Shown: piece after piece, positions 12,795 through 25,835 of the stretch | Numbering within the stretch: the stretch's first letter is position 1 | Layout: every line of letters starts with the position of its first letter | Assembly (NCBI GenBank): GCA_009760855.2 | Contig: WPIO01000352.1 | Location: 1 to 64,000 of the forward strand | Source: Cristatella mucedo | Lineage: Eukaryota; Bryozoa; Phylactolaemata; Cristatellidae | DNA length: 64,000 nt | Direction of reading: 5' to 3' | The notes under the pieces: model-generated | Databases searched by the model: none | What the model was told of the DNA's origin: nothing | What the model saw: only the letters and a program-made list of their open reading frames with translations | Position numbers and translations under genes: made by a program

Positions 12795-13740
12795 CTCCTT
12801 GCTTTAGGCAATCGCAGTTTGATAACTCATTCCGCTTGCGTTTGCAGCATATCGCTGAATATGAAGGCACCTCAATAGAGCTCGTAAAAGCCTGTAAAAA
12901 GTTGCTGCAGAGTTCTGAGCTTTCCTTTAAGCCATTCACACCTAAATAGCTTTTTTTGCATGTGTTCACAGCAGATCGCACAATATCTAGCTACTTTAAA
13001 TCCAACCGTCCAAGCTTGCAGGAGCTAGCAGCAGAGTGCTGTACCTTGTTTAGGCAATCACACTTGAATAACGAACTTTGCTTGATTTTGCAGCATATCG
13101 CGGAACATAAAGATATCTCGATACTGCACCTCATTCCGTGTGATAACTCTCTGCGAACTGCGGTGCCTTGCATTAAGCCATTCACACTTGAATAACTTAT
13201 TTTGCATGAGTTTACAGCAGATCGCACAATATCTAGAGACTTTCAATCCACCCATCGAAGCTTGCATGAGCTGGCAGCAGAGTGCTGAGCTTTGCTTAGG
13301 GCATTAGTACCTAAAAAACACATTTCGAATGAGTTTGCAGAAGATCGCGGAATGTAAAGACACCTCAATACTGCTCGTTATGGCGTGTGACAACTTGCTG
13401 CTGAGTGTGGTGCCTTGTGTAAAGCGATTATCACTTGAATAACCTATTTTGCATGAGATAGCGGGAGATAGCCCAATATCTAGATACTTTGAATCCACCC
13501 GTCGAAGCGTGCAGGAGCTGGCAGCAGAGTGCTCAGCTTTGCTTTAGGCAATCGCACTTGAAAAACGCAATTTGCTTGATTTTGCAGCAGATCGCGAAAC
13601 ATAAACACACCTCGATACTCATCCTCATAGCTTGTGATATTTTGGGGCAGAGTTCTGCGCTTTGCATTAAGCCATTCACAATTGAATAGCTTATTTTGCA
13701 TGAGTTCACAGCAGATCGCACAATATCTAGCTACTTTAAA
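12795..13740. repeat. Four-dimer cassette a1-a4, older copy
   Basis: All four dimers in order. Private changes include TTTCCTTTAAGCC near 12921, a one-base loss in a2 (ACCTTGTTTAGG near 13042) and GCCTTGTGTAAAGCG near 13410. Confidence 0.8.
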
Positions 13741-15378
13741 TCCAACCGTCGAAGCGTGCAGGAGCTAACAGCAGCGTGCTGCACCGTGGCTTAGGCAATC
13801 ACACTTCAATAACGAACTTTGCTTGATTTTGCAGCATATAGCGAAACATAAAGATACATCGCTACTGCACCTCATTCCGCGTGATAACTTGCTGCAGATT
13901 GAGGTGCCTTGCATTAAGCCATTCACACTTGAATAACTTATTTTGCATGAGTTCACAGCAGATCGCACAATATCTAGATACTTCAAATAACCCATCAAGG
14001 CATGAAGTAGCTCAGAGCAGAGTGCAGGCCTTGGTTGAGGCAATCGCACTTGAATAATTCATTTCGCTTGAGTGTGCAGCAGATCACTGAATGTAAAGAC
14101 ACCTCGATAATGCTCGTTATATCGTGAAATAACTTGCTGCAGAGTGGGGTGACTAGCATTAGGCCATTCACACTTGAATAACCTACTTTGCATGAGATCA
14201 CAGCAGATCGCACAATATCTAGATACTTTAATTCAACCCTTCTAAGTGTGCTGTAGCTTGCAGGAGAGTCCAGCTGCTTGGTTTAGGCATTCGCACCTGA
14301 ATAGCACATTTCGGTTAAATTTGCTGCAGATCGCTGAATATAAAGACACCTCGATACTGCTCATTATACCATGTGATACCTTGCTGCAGATTGCGGTGCC
14401 TTGCATAAGGCCATTCACACTTGAATAACTTATTTTTCATGAGTTTACAGCAGATCGCACAATATCTGGAGACTTTAAATCCACCCGTCGAAGCTTGCAT
14501 GAGCTGACAGCAGAGTGCTGAGCCTTGCTTAGGGCAATCGTACTTAAAAAACACATTTCGAATGAGTTTGCAGAAGATCGCGGAATGTAAAGACACCACA
14601 ATACTGCTCGTTATGGCGTGTAATAACTTGCTGCTGAGTTGAGTGCCTTGCATTAAGCCATTCTCACTTCAATAACCTATTTTGCATGAGATAGCAGGAG
14701 ATTGCCCAATATCTAGATACTTTAAATCCACCCGTCGAAGCGTGCAGGAGCTGGCAGCAGAGTGCTCAGCTTTGCTTTAGGCAATCGCACTTGAAAAACG
14801 AATTTTGCTTGATTTTTCAGCTGATCACGGAACATAAACACACCTTTATACTCATCCTCATAGCTTGTGATAACTTGCAGCAGAGTGCTGTGCTTTGCAT
14901 TAAGCCATTCACACTTGAATACCTTATTTTGCATGAGTTCACAGCAGATTACACAATATCTAGATACTTCAAATCAACCCGTCAAGGCATGAAGTAGCTC
15001 GGAGCAGAGTGAAGGCTTTGCTTTAGGCAATCGCACTTGTATAACTCATTTTGGTTGAGTTTGCAGCTGATCGCGGAATATAAAGACATCTCGATACTGC
15101 TCGTTATAGCCTGCGATAGCTTGCTACAGAGTGGGGTGCCTAGCATTAGGCCATTCACACTTGAATAGCTTATCTTGCATGAGTTCACAGCAGATCGCAC
15201 AATATCTAGATACTTTAAATCAACCCACCAGAGCGTGCAGTAGTTTGCAGCATAATGCAGCTACTTGCTTCAGGCAATCTCACTTGAATAACTCATTTCG
15301 GTTGAGTTTGCAGCAGATCGCTGAATATAAAGACACCTCGATACTACTCGTTATATCGTGTGATAACTTGCTGCAGAT

Positions 15379-17190
15379 TGCGGAGCCTTGCATTAGGCCA
15401 TTCAATCTTGAATAGCTTATTTTGCATGACTTCACAGCAGATCGCACTATATCTAGATACTTTAAATCAACCCGTCAAGTCATGCAGTAGCCCGGAGATT
15501 AGTGCAGGCCTTGCTTTAGGCAATCGCACTTGAATAACTCATTTCACTTGAGTTTGCAGCAGATCGCAGAATATTAAGACACCTCGATACTGCTCTTTAT
15601 AGCGTGCGATTGCTTGCTGCAGAGTGGGTTGACTAGCATTAGGTCATTCACACTTGAATAACCTACTTTGCATGAGATCGCAGCAGATCGGACAATATCT
15701 TGATACTTTAAATCAACCCTTCTAAGCGTGCTGTAGCTTGGCAGCAGAGTCCAGCAACTAGGTTTAGGCAATCGCACCTGAATAAGACATTTCGGTTAAG
15801 TTTGCTGGAAATCGCTGAATTTAAAGACACCTCGATACTGCTCGTTATATCGCGAGATAACTTGCTGCAGATATCGGCGGCTAGCATTAGGCCATTCACA
15901 CTTAAATAGCTTATCTTGCATGAGTTCACAGCAGATCGCACAATATCTAGATACTTTAAATCAACCCACCAGAGCGTGCAGAAGTTTGCAGCATAATGCA
16001 GCTACTTGCTTCAGGCAATCTCACTTGAATAACTCATTTCGGTTGAGTTTGCAGCTGATCGCGGAATATAAAGACATCTCGACACTGCTCGTTGTAGCGT
16101 GCCATAGCATGCTGCAGAATGGGGCGCTTAGCATTAGGCTATTCACTCTTGAATGACCTACTTTGCATGAGATCGCAGCAGATCGCACAATATCTAGATA
16201 CTTTAAATCAACCCGTCTCAGCGTGTGGTAGCTTGCAGCACAGTGCAGCTCCTTGGTTTAAGCAATCGCACATGAATAACTCATTTTGGTTAAGTTTGCA
16301 TCTAATCGCGGAACAGAAAGACACCTCAATAGAGCTCGTAATAGCGGGTGATAACTTCCTGCAGAGTTGTGTGCTTTGCGTTAAGCCATTAACACTTGAT
16401 TAGCTTGATTTGCATGAGTTCACAGCAGATCGCACAAAATCTAGATACTTTAAATCGACCCGTCAGAGCGTGCAGTAGCTTGCAGCAGTGTGCAGCTCCT
16501 TGCTTTAGGCAATCACACATGAATAACGAACTTTGCTTGATTTTGCAGCATATCGCGGAACATAAAGATATCTCGATACTGCACCTCATTCCGTGTGACA
16601 ACTTGCTGCATAGTGCGGTGCCTTGCATTAGGCCATTCACACTTGAATAACTTATTTTGCATGAGTTTACAGCACATCACACAATATCTAGAGACTTTAA
16701 ATCCACCCGTCGAAGCTTGCATGAACTGGCAGCAGAGTGCTGGGCCTTGTTTAGGGCAATCGTACTTAAAAAGCATATTTCGAATGAGCTTGCAGAAGAT
16801 CGTGGAATGTAAAGAAACCTCATTACTGCTCGTTATGGCGTGTGATAACTTGCTGCGGAGTGTGGTTCCTTGCATTAAGCCATTCTCACTTGAATAACCT
16901 ATTTTGCATGAGATAGCAAGAGATTCCCCAATATCTAGATACTTTAAATCGACCCGTCGAAACGTGTGGGAGCTGGCAGCAGAGTGCTCAGCTTTGCTTT
17001 AGGCAATCGCACTTGAATAACGAACTTTGCTTGATTTTGCAGCATATAGCGGAACATAAACATACCTCGATACTGCACCTAATTCCGTGTGATAACTTGC
17101 TGCAGAGTGTGGTGCCTTGCATTAAGCCATTCTCACTTGAATAACTTATTTTGCTTGAGTTCACAGCAGATCGCACAATATCTAGATACT
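15379..17190. repeat. Long-range copied block V1
   Basis: Matches 45419-47228 at an offset near 30040 bp. Shared private motifs are CCATTCAATCTTGAATAGC, GGGTTGACTAGCATTAGG, GGCAGCAGAGTCCAGC and GCTGGAAATCGCTGAAT. Small differences occur throughout, so it is an older copy than the P-R repeats. Confidence 0.8.
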
Positions 17191-19199
17191 TTAAATCAAC
17201 ACGTAAAGTCATGCAGTACACCGGAGAGGAGTGCAGGCCTTGCTTTAGGCAATCGCACTTGAATAATTCATTTCGCTTGAGTTTGCAGCAGATCGCAGAA
17301 TATTAAGACACCTCGATACTGCTCTTTATAGCGTGTGAAAACTTGCTGCAGATTGCGGTGCTATGCATTAGGCCATTAATAGAAGAATAGCTTACTTTGC
17401 ATGAGTTCACAGCACATCGCACAATATCTAGATACTTCAAATCAACCCGTCAAGGCATTAAGTAGCTCGGACTTGAGTGCAGGCCTTGCTTTAGACAATC
17501 GCACTTGAATAATTCATTTCGCTTGAGTTTGCAGCAGATAGCTGAGTTTAAAGACACCTCGATACTGCTCGTTATATCGTGTGAAAACTTGCTGCAGATT
17601 GCGGTGCTTTGCATTAGGCTATTCACACTTGAATAGCTTATTTTGCTTGACTTCACAGCAGATCGCACAATATCTAGATACTTTAAATCAACACGTAAAG
17701 TCATGCAGTACCTCGGAGAGGAGTGCAGGCCTTGCTTTTAGCAACCGCATTGAATAACTCATTTCGCTTAGGTTCGCTGCAGATGGCTGAATATTAAGAC
17801 ACCTCAAAACTACTCGTTATATCGTGTGATGTCTTGCTGCAGAGTGCGGCGCCTTGCATTTGGCCATTCGCACTTGAATAGCTTATTTGGCATGACTTCA
17901 CAGCAGATCGCACAATATCTAGATACTTTAAATCAACCTGCCTAAGCGTGGAATAGTTTGCAGCATAATGCAGCTCCTCGCTTCAGGCAATCGCACTTGA
18001 ATAAATCATTTCGCTTGTGTTTGCAGAAGATCGCAGAACGTAAATAAACCTCGATACTGCTCGTTATAGCGTGTGATAACTTGCTGCAGAGTATGGTGCC
18101 TTGCAATAAGCCATTCACACTTGAATTACCTATTTTGCATTAAATCGCAGGAGATCACACAACATTTAGATACTTTAAATCCAACCGTCGAAGCATGCAG
18201 GTGCTGACAGCAGATTGCTACGCCTTTCTTCAGGCAATCGCAATTTAATTATTTATTTTGCTTGATTTTGCAGCAGATAGCGGAAATTACAGACACCTTG
18301 AAACTGCTCGTCCTAGCGTGTGATAACATGCTGCAGAGTGCGGCTTCTTGCATTAAGCCATTCTCACTTCAATGCTTTATTTAGCATGAGTTCATAGCAG
18401 ATTGCACAGTATCTAGATACTTTAAATCAACCCGTCAAAGCATGCTGTAGTTCAAGCAGAGTGCAAATCTTGCTTTAGGCAATCGCACTTGAATAACTCA
18501 TTTCGCATGAGTTTGCAGCAGATCGCGGAACATAAAGACACCTCGATACCGCTCGTTATGGCGTGTGATATCTTGCTGCTGAGTGCGGCTCGTAGCATTA
18601 GGCCATTCACTTGAATATCCTACTTTGGATGAGATCGCAGCAGATCTTACAATATTTAGATACTTAAAATCAATACGTCTAAGCGTGAGGTAGCTTGCAG
18701 CAGAGAGCAGCTCCTTGGTTTAAGCAATCGCACATGAATAACTCATTGCTGTTAAGTTTGCAGCAGATCGCTGAATATAAAGACACCTCGATACTGCTTG
18801 TTATATCGTGTGATAACTTGCTGCAGATTGCTGCACCTTGCATTAGGCCATTCACACTTGAATAGCTTATTTTGCATGACTTCACAGCAGATCGCACAAT
18901 ATCTAGATACTTTAAATCAACCCGTCTAGTCATGCAGTAGCTCGGAGAGGAGTGCTCGCCTTGCTTTTAGCAACCGCATTGAATAACTCATTTCGCATAG
19001 TGCTCGCCAGATGGCTGAATATTAAGACACCTCAAAAAAACTACTCGTTATATCGTGTGATGTCTTGCTGCAGAGTGCGGCGCCTTGCATTTGGCCATTC
19101 GCACTTGAATAGCTTATTTGGCATGACTTCACAGCAGATCGCACAATATCTAGATACTTTAAATCAACCTGCCTAAGCGTGAAATAGTTTGCAGCATAA

Positions 19200-19275
19200 T
19201 GCAGCTCCTCGCTCGCACTTGAATAACTCATTTCGCTTGAGTTTGCAGCAGATTGCAAAATATCTAAATACTTTA
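19200..19275. repeat. Half-unit phase shift (A joined to B)
   Basis: An A half beginning CTTGAATAACTCATTTCGC runs through GCAGCAGATTGC directly into the B landmark (AATATCTAAATACTTTA). Landmark spacing from 19149 to 19263 is 114 bp instead of 247. Nine further bases are missing in CTCCTCGCTCGCACTTG. Confidence 0.85.
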
Positions 19276-20021
19276 TATCACTCGCCAGAGCGTGCAGTAG
19301 TTTGCAGCATAATGCAGCTCCTTGTTTCAGGCAATCGCATTTGAGTAAATCATTTCGCTTGAGTTTTCAGCAGATCGCAGAATGTGAATACACCTCGACA
19401 CTGCTCGTTATAGCGTGTGAGAACTTGCTGCAGAGTGTGGTGCCTTACAATAAGCCACTCACACTTGAATAACCTATAATGCATGAGATCGCAGGGGATC
19501 GCACAATATCTAGATTCTTTAAATCAACCCGTCAAGGCATGCAGTCGCTCGGAGCAGAGTGCTGGCCCTGCTTCAGGCAATCGCACTTGAATGACTCATT
19601 TTGCTTCAGTTTGCAGCAGATCGCTGAATATAAAGACACCTCGATACTGCTCGTTATATCGTGTGATAGCTTGCTGCAGAGTGTGGCACCTAGCATTAGG
19701 CCATTCACATTTGAATAACCTACTAGGCATGAGATCGCAGCTGATTGCACAATATTTAGATACTTTAAATCAACCTGTCTAATGTGTGGTAGCTTGCAAT
19801 GGAGTGCAGCTCCTTGCTTTAGGCAATCGCACATGAATGTCACATTTCGGTTAAGTTTGCTGCAGACCGCTGAATATAAAGACACCTCGATACTGCTCAT
19901 TATACCGTGTGATACCTTGCAGCAGTGAGAGGCGCCTTGCATTAAGCCATTCACACTTGAATAGCTTATCTTGCATGAGTTCACAGCAGATCGCACAGTA
20001 TCTAGATATTTTAAATCAACC

Positions 20022-20174
20022 CGTGGGGGCATGCTGTTGTTTGCACCAAAATGCATTTCATTGCTTTACACAATCGCAATTGAATATTTCATTTTGCTTG
20101 AGTTTGCAGCGAATGGGTAAATATAAAGACACCTCGATACAGCTCTTTATAGCCGTGATAGCTTGCTGCTGAGT
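20022..20174. repeat. Type-b variant unit
   Basis: Has CCCGTGGGGGCATGC, ATTTCATTGCTTTACACAA and AGCGAATGGGTAAAT. The second motif is shared only with 48218-48378. Confidence 0.78.
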
Positions 20175-23034
20175 GCGGCGCCTAGCATTAGGCCATTCAC
20201 ACTTGAATAACCTACTTTGGATGAGATCGCAGCAGATCGCACAATATCTAGATACTTTAAATCGACCCGTCTCAGCGTGTGGTAGCTTGCAGCAGAGTGC
20301 AGCTCCTTAGTTTAAGCAACCGCAAATAAATAACTCATTTCGATTAAGTTTGTAGCTGATCGCTGAACAGAAAGACACCTCGATACAGCTCGTTATATCG
20401 TTTGATAACTTGCTGCAGATCGCGGCGCCTTGCATAAGGCCATTCACACTTGATTAGCTTATTTTGCATGACTTCACCGCAAAACGCACAATACCTAGAT
20501 ACTTTAAATCGACCCGTCAGAGCGTGCAGTAGCTTGCATCAGAGTGCAGCTCCTTGCTTAGGGCAATCGCAATTTGAAAACTCATTCTGCTTGCGTTTGC
20601 AGCAGATCTCTGAATATGAAGACACCTCAATAGAGCTCGTAATAGCCTGTATTAGGTTGCTGCAGAGTTCTGCGCTTTGCATTAAGCCATTCACACTTGA
20701 ATAGCTTATTTTGCATGAGTTCACAGGAGATAGCACAATATCTAGCCCCTTTAAATCCAACCGTCGAAGCATGCAGGAGCTAGCAGCATAGTGCTGCACC
20801 TTGGTTTAGGCAATCACACTTGAGTAACGAACTTTGCTTGATTTTGCAGCATATATCGGAAGATAAAGATACCTCGATACTGCACCTCATTCCGTGGGAT
20901 AACTTGCTGCAGAGTGGGGTGCCTTGCATTAAGCCATTCACACTTGAATAACTTATTTTGCATGAGTTCACAGCAGATCGCACAATATCTAGAAACAATT
21001 AATCGACCCGTCAGAGCTTGCAGTAGCTTGCAGCAGAGTGCAGGCCTTGCTTTAGGCAATCGCACTGAAATAACTCATTTCGCTTGCGTTTCCAGGACGT
21101 AGCTAAATATGAAGACAAATCGATACTGCTCGTTATATTGCGTGATAACTCTCATCAGAGTGCGGTGCCTTGCATTAGGCCATTCACACTTAAATAACCT
21201 ATTTTGCATGAGATCGCAGGTGATCGCACAATATCTAGATACTTCAAATCAACCCGTCAAGGCATAAAGTAGCTCGGAGCAGAGTGCAGGCCTTGCTTTA
21301 GGCAATCGCACTTGAATAATTTATTTCGCTTGAGTTTGCAGCAGATCGCTAAATATTAAGACACCTCGAAACTGCTCGTTATATCGTGTGATATCTTGCT
21401 GCAGATTGCTGGGCCTTGCATAAGGCCATTCACACTTGATTAGCTTATTTTGCATGAGTTCACAGCAGATCGCAAAATATCTAGATGCTTTAAATCAACC
21501 CACCAGAGCGTGCAGTAGTTTGCAGCATAATGCAGCTCCTTGCGTCAGGCAATCGCACTTAAATTACTCATTTCGGTTGAGTTTGCAGCTGATCGCAGAA
21601 TACAATGACACCTCGATACTGCCCGTTATATCGTTTGATAACTTGCTGCAGATTGCGGCGCCTTGCATTAGGCCATTCACACGTGAATAGCTTATTTTTA
21701 TGACTTCACAGCAGAGCGCACATTATCTAGATACTTTAAATCGACCCGTCAAGTCATGCAGTCCCTCGAAGAGGAGTGCAGGAATTGCTTTAGGCAATCG
21801 CACATAAATTACTCATTTCGGTTGAGTTTGCAGCAGAGCCCTGAATATAAAGACACCTCGATACTGCTCGTTATATCGTGTGATAACTTGCTGCAGATTG
21901 CGGCTCCTTTCATTAGGCCATTCACACGTGAATAGCTTATTTTGCATGACTTCACAGCAGATCGCACATTATCTAGATACTTTAAATAAACCCGTCAAGG
22001 CATGAAGTAGCTCGGAGTAGAGTGCAGGCCTTGCTTTAGGCAATCGCACTTGAATAACTCATTTCGCTTAGGTTCGCAGCAGATCGCTAAATATTAAGAC
22101 ACCTCAATACTACTCATTAAATCGTGTGATGACTTGCTGCATAGTGCAGATACTTGCATTAAGCCATTCACACTTGAATAGCTTATCTTGCATGAGTTCA
22201 CAGCAGATCGCACAATATCTAGATACTTTAAATCAACCCACCAGTGTGTGAAGTAGTTTGCAGCTTAATGCAGCTCCTGGCTTCCGGAAATCGCACTCGA
22301 ATACCTCATTTCGCTTGAGTTTGCAGCAGATCGCGGAATATTAAGACACCTCGATACTGCTCTTTTTAGCGTGCGATAACTTGCTGCAGAGTGCGGCTCC
22401 TAGAATTAGGCCATTAACACTTGAATAGCTTATCTTGCAAAAGTTCATAGCAGATAGCACAATATCTAGATACTTTAAATTAACCCGTCAAGGCATGCAG
22501 TATCCCGGAGCAGAGTGATGGCCTTACTTAGGGCAATCGCACCTGAATAATGCATTTCGCTTAAGTTTGCAGTAGATTGCGGAATATAAAGACACCTTGC
22601 TATACTCGTTATAGCGTATGATAACTTGCTGCAAAGTGCGTCGCCTAGCATTAGGCCATTAAAAATTGAATAACCTATTTTGCATTAGATCGCAGCAGAT
22701 CACACAGTATCTAGATACTTTAAATCAACCCGTCTAAGCGTGTGGTTGCTTGCAGCAGAGTGCAGCTCCTTGCTTTAGGCAATCGCACATGAATAACAAA
22801 TTTCGGTTAAGTTTGCAGCAGATCGCTGAATATAAAGACACCTCGATACTGCTCGTTATATCGTGTGATAACTTGCTGCCGATTGCTGAGCCTTGCATTA
22901 AGCCATTCACACTTGAATAGCATATTTTGCAGGACTTCACGTCAGATCGCACAATATCTAGATACTTTAAATCAACCGGTCTTGTCATGCAGTAGCTCGG
23001 AGAGGAGTGCAGGCCTTGCTTTAGGCGATCCTAC

Positions 23035-23100
23035 TTGAATATTTCATTTCACTTGAGTTTGCTGCAGATCGCAAAATATCTAGATACTTTAAATCAACCT
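23035..23100. repeat. Half-unit phase shift (A joined to B)
   Basis: ATTTCACTTGAGTTTGCTGC (A) continues as GCAAAATATCTAGATAC (B). Landmarks at 22957 and 23079 are 122 bp apart, so one half-unit is missing. Confidence 0.87.
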
Positions 23101-24634
23101 GCCAGAGCCTGCAGTAGTTTGCAGCATAATGCAGCTCCTTGCTTCAGGCAATCGCACCTGAATAATGCATTTCGCTTAAGTTTGCAGCAGATCGCTGAAT
23201 ATAAAGACACCTCGATACTGCTCGTTATGTCGTGAGATAACTTGCTGCATATTGTGGCGCCTAGCAATAGGCCATTCACACTTGAATAAACTATTTTGCA
23301 TGAGATCTCAGTAGATCGCACAATATCTTAATACTTTAAATAAACCCGCCAGGGCCTGCAGTTTTTCGCAGCATAATGCAGCTCCTTGCTTTGAGCTATC
23401 GAACTTGAATAACTCTATTTGCTTTAGTTTGCAGTAAATCGCTAAATATAAACACACCTCGATACTGCTCTTTATAGAGTGTGATAACTTGCTGCAGAGC
23501 TGTGTGCCTTGCATTAGGCCATTCACACTTGAATAGCTTATTTTGCATAAGTTTACAGCAGATCGCACGATATGTAGATACTTCAAGTCAACCCGTCAAG
23601 GCATGCAGTAGCTCGGAGCAGAGTGATGGCCTTGCTTCAGGCAATCGCACTTGAATGACTCATTTTGCTTCAGTTTGCAGCAGATCGCGGAATATAAAGA
23701 CACCTCGATATTGCTCGTTATATCGTGTGATAGCTTGCTGCAGAGTGTAGCACCTAGCATTAGGCCATTCACATTTGAATAACCTACTAGGCATGAGATC
23801 GCAGTAGATCACACAATATCTATATACTTTAAATCAACCTGTCTAATGTGTGGTAGCTTGCAGTGGAGTGCAGCTCCTTGCTTTAGGCAATCGCACATGA
23901 ATGACACATTTCGGTTAAGTTTGCTGCAGACCGCTGAATATAAAGACACCTCGATACTGCTCATTATACCATGTGATACCTTGCTGAAGATTGAGGCGCC
24001 TAGCATTAGGCAATTCACACTTGAATAGTTTACCTTGCAAGAGTTCACAGCAGATCCCACAATATCTAGATACTTTAAATCCACCCGTCGAAGCATGCAG
24101 GTGCAGGCAGCAGATGGCTACGCCTTTGTTTAGGCAATCGCAATTTAATTATTTATTTTGCTTGATTTTGCAGCAGATCGCGGAACATACAAACACCATG
24201 AAACTGCTCGTCCTAGCGTGTGACAGCTTGCTACAGTGTGAGGCGCCTTGCATTAAGCCATTCACACTGGAATACCTTATCTTGCATGAGTTCACAGCAG
24301 ATCGCACAATATCTAGATACTTTAAATCAACCCGTCTAAGCGTGCGGTAGCTTGCAGCAAAGTGCAGCTCCTTGGTTTAAGCAATCGCACATGAATAACT
24401 CATTTCGGTTAAGTTTGCAGCAGATCGCTGATTATAAAGACACCTCGATACTGCTCGTTATATCGTGTGATAACTTGCTGCAGATTGCTGCGCCTTGCAT
24501 TCAGCCATTCACACTTGAATAGCTTATCTTGCATGACTTCACAGCAGATCGCACAAAACCTTGATTCTTCAAATCAACCGATCAAGTCATGCAGTAGCTC
24601 CGAGAGGAGTGCAGGCCTTGCTTTAGGCGATTAT

Positions 24635-24705
24635 ACTTGAATAACTCATTTTGCTTGAGTTCGCAGCAGATCGCACAATATCTTGATACTTTATATCAAC
24701 CCGCC
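24635..24705. repeat. Half-unit phase shift (A joined to B)
   Basis: ATTTTGCTTGAGTTCGCAGC (A) continues as AGATCGCACAATATCTTGAT (B). Landmarks at 24559 and 24681 are 122 bp apart. Confidence 0.87.
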
Positions 24706-25835
24706 ATAACGAGCAGTAGTTTGCAGCATAACGCAGCTCCTTGCTATAGGCAATCGTACTTGAATAAATCATTTCGCTTGAGTTTTCAGCAGATCGCAGA
24801 ATGTGAATACACCTCGATACTGCTCGTTATATCGTTTGATGACTTGCTGCAGAGTGCAGGGCATTGCATTAACCCATTCACACTTGAATAACCTACTTTG
24901 CATGAGATCGCAGCAGATGGCACAATATCTAGATACTTTAAATCATCCCGTCTCAGCCTGCGGTAGCTTGCAGCAGAGTGCAGGTCCTTGCTTTAGGCAA
25001 TCGCACATGAATAACACATTTCGGTTAGGTTTGCAGCAGATCGCTGAATATATAGACTCCTCGATACTGCTCGTTATATCGTGTAATAATTTGCTGCAGA
25101 TTGGGGCGCCTAGCAATAGGCCATTCACACTTGAATAAACTATATTGCATGAGATCTCAGTAGATCGCACAATATCTAGATACTTTAAATAAACCCGCCA
25201 GGGCCTGCAGTAGTTTGCAGCATAATGCAGCTCCTTGCTTTGAGCTATTGAACTTGAATAACTCTATTTGCTTTAGTTTGCAGTAAATCGCTAAATATAA
25301 AGACACCTCGATACTGCTCTTTATAGCGTGTGATAACTCGCTGCAGAGTGCTGGGCCTTGCATTAGGCCATTCATAGAAGAATAGCTTACTTTGCATGAG
25401 TTCACAGCAGATCGCACAATATCTAGATACTTCAAATCAACGCCAAGAAATTACGTAGCTCGGAGTAGAGTGCAGGCCTTGCTTTAGGCAATCGCACTTG
25501 AATAATTCATTTCGCTTGAGTTTGCAGCAGATAGGTGAATTTAAAGACACCTCGATACTGCTCGTTATATCGTGTGAAAACTTGCTGCAGATTGCGGTGC
25601 TTTACATTAGGCCATTCACACTTGAATAGCTTATTTTGCTTGACTTCACAGCAGATCGCACAATATCTAGATACTTTCAATCAACACGTAAAGTCATGCA
25701 GTACCTCGGAGAGGATTGCAGGCCTTGCTTTTAGAAACCACACTTGAATAACTCATTTCGCTTAGGTTCGCTGCAGATGGCTGAATATTAGGACACCTCA
25801 ATACTACTCGTTATATCGTGTGATGACTTGCTGAG

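Larger units (their letters stand above)
12266..25835. repeat. Older, more diverged satellite stretch
   Basis: About 55 dimers without a close tandem partner. It holds an older version of the a1-a4 cassette at 12795-13740 and partial cassettes near 14500-14930 and 16500-17060. It also holds irregular joins at 19200-19270, 23040-23100 and 24640-24700. Short runs of identity to other parts exist, such as 15379-17190 with 45419-47228, and 19510-19990 with 23590-24000 and 43916-44260. No gene or other element is visible. Confidence 0.85.

Noticed and set aside
22065-22100. RNA polymerase III B box in AGGTTCGCAGCAGATCG
   Set aside because: Only GGTTCG matches. The A, T and CC that follow in a real B box are missing, there is no A box at the proper distance, and only a minority of units carry it.
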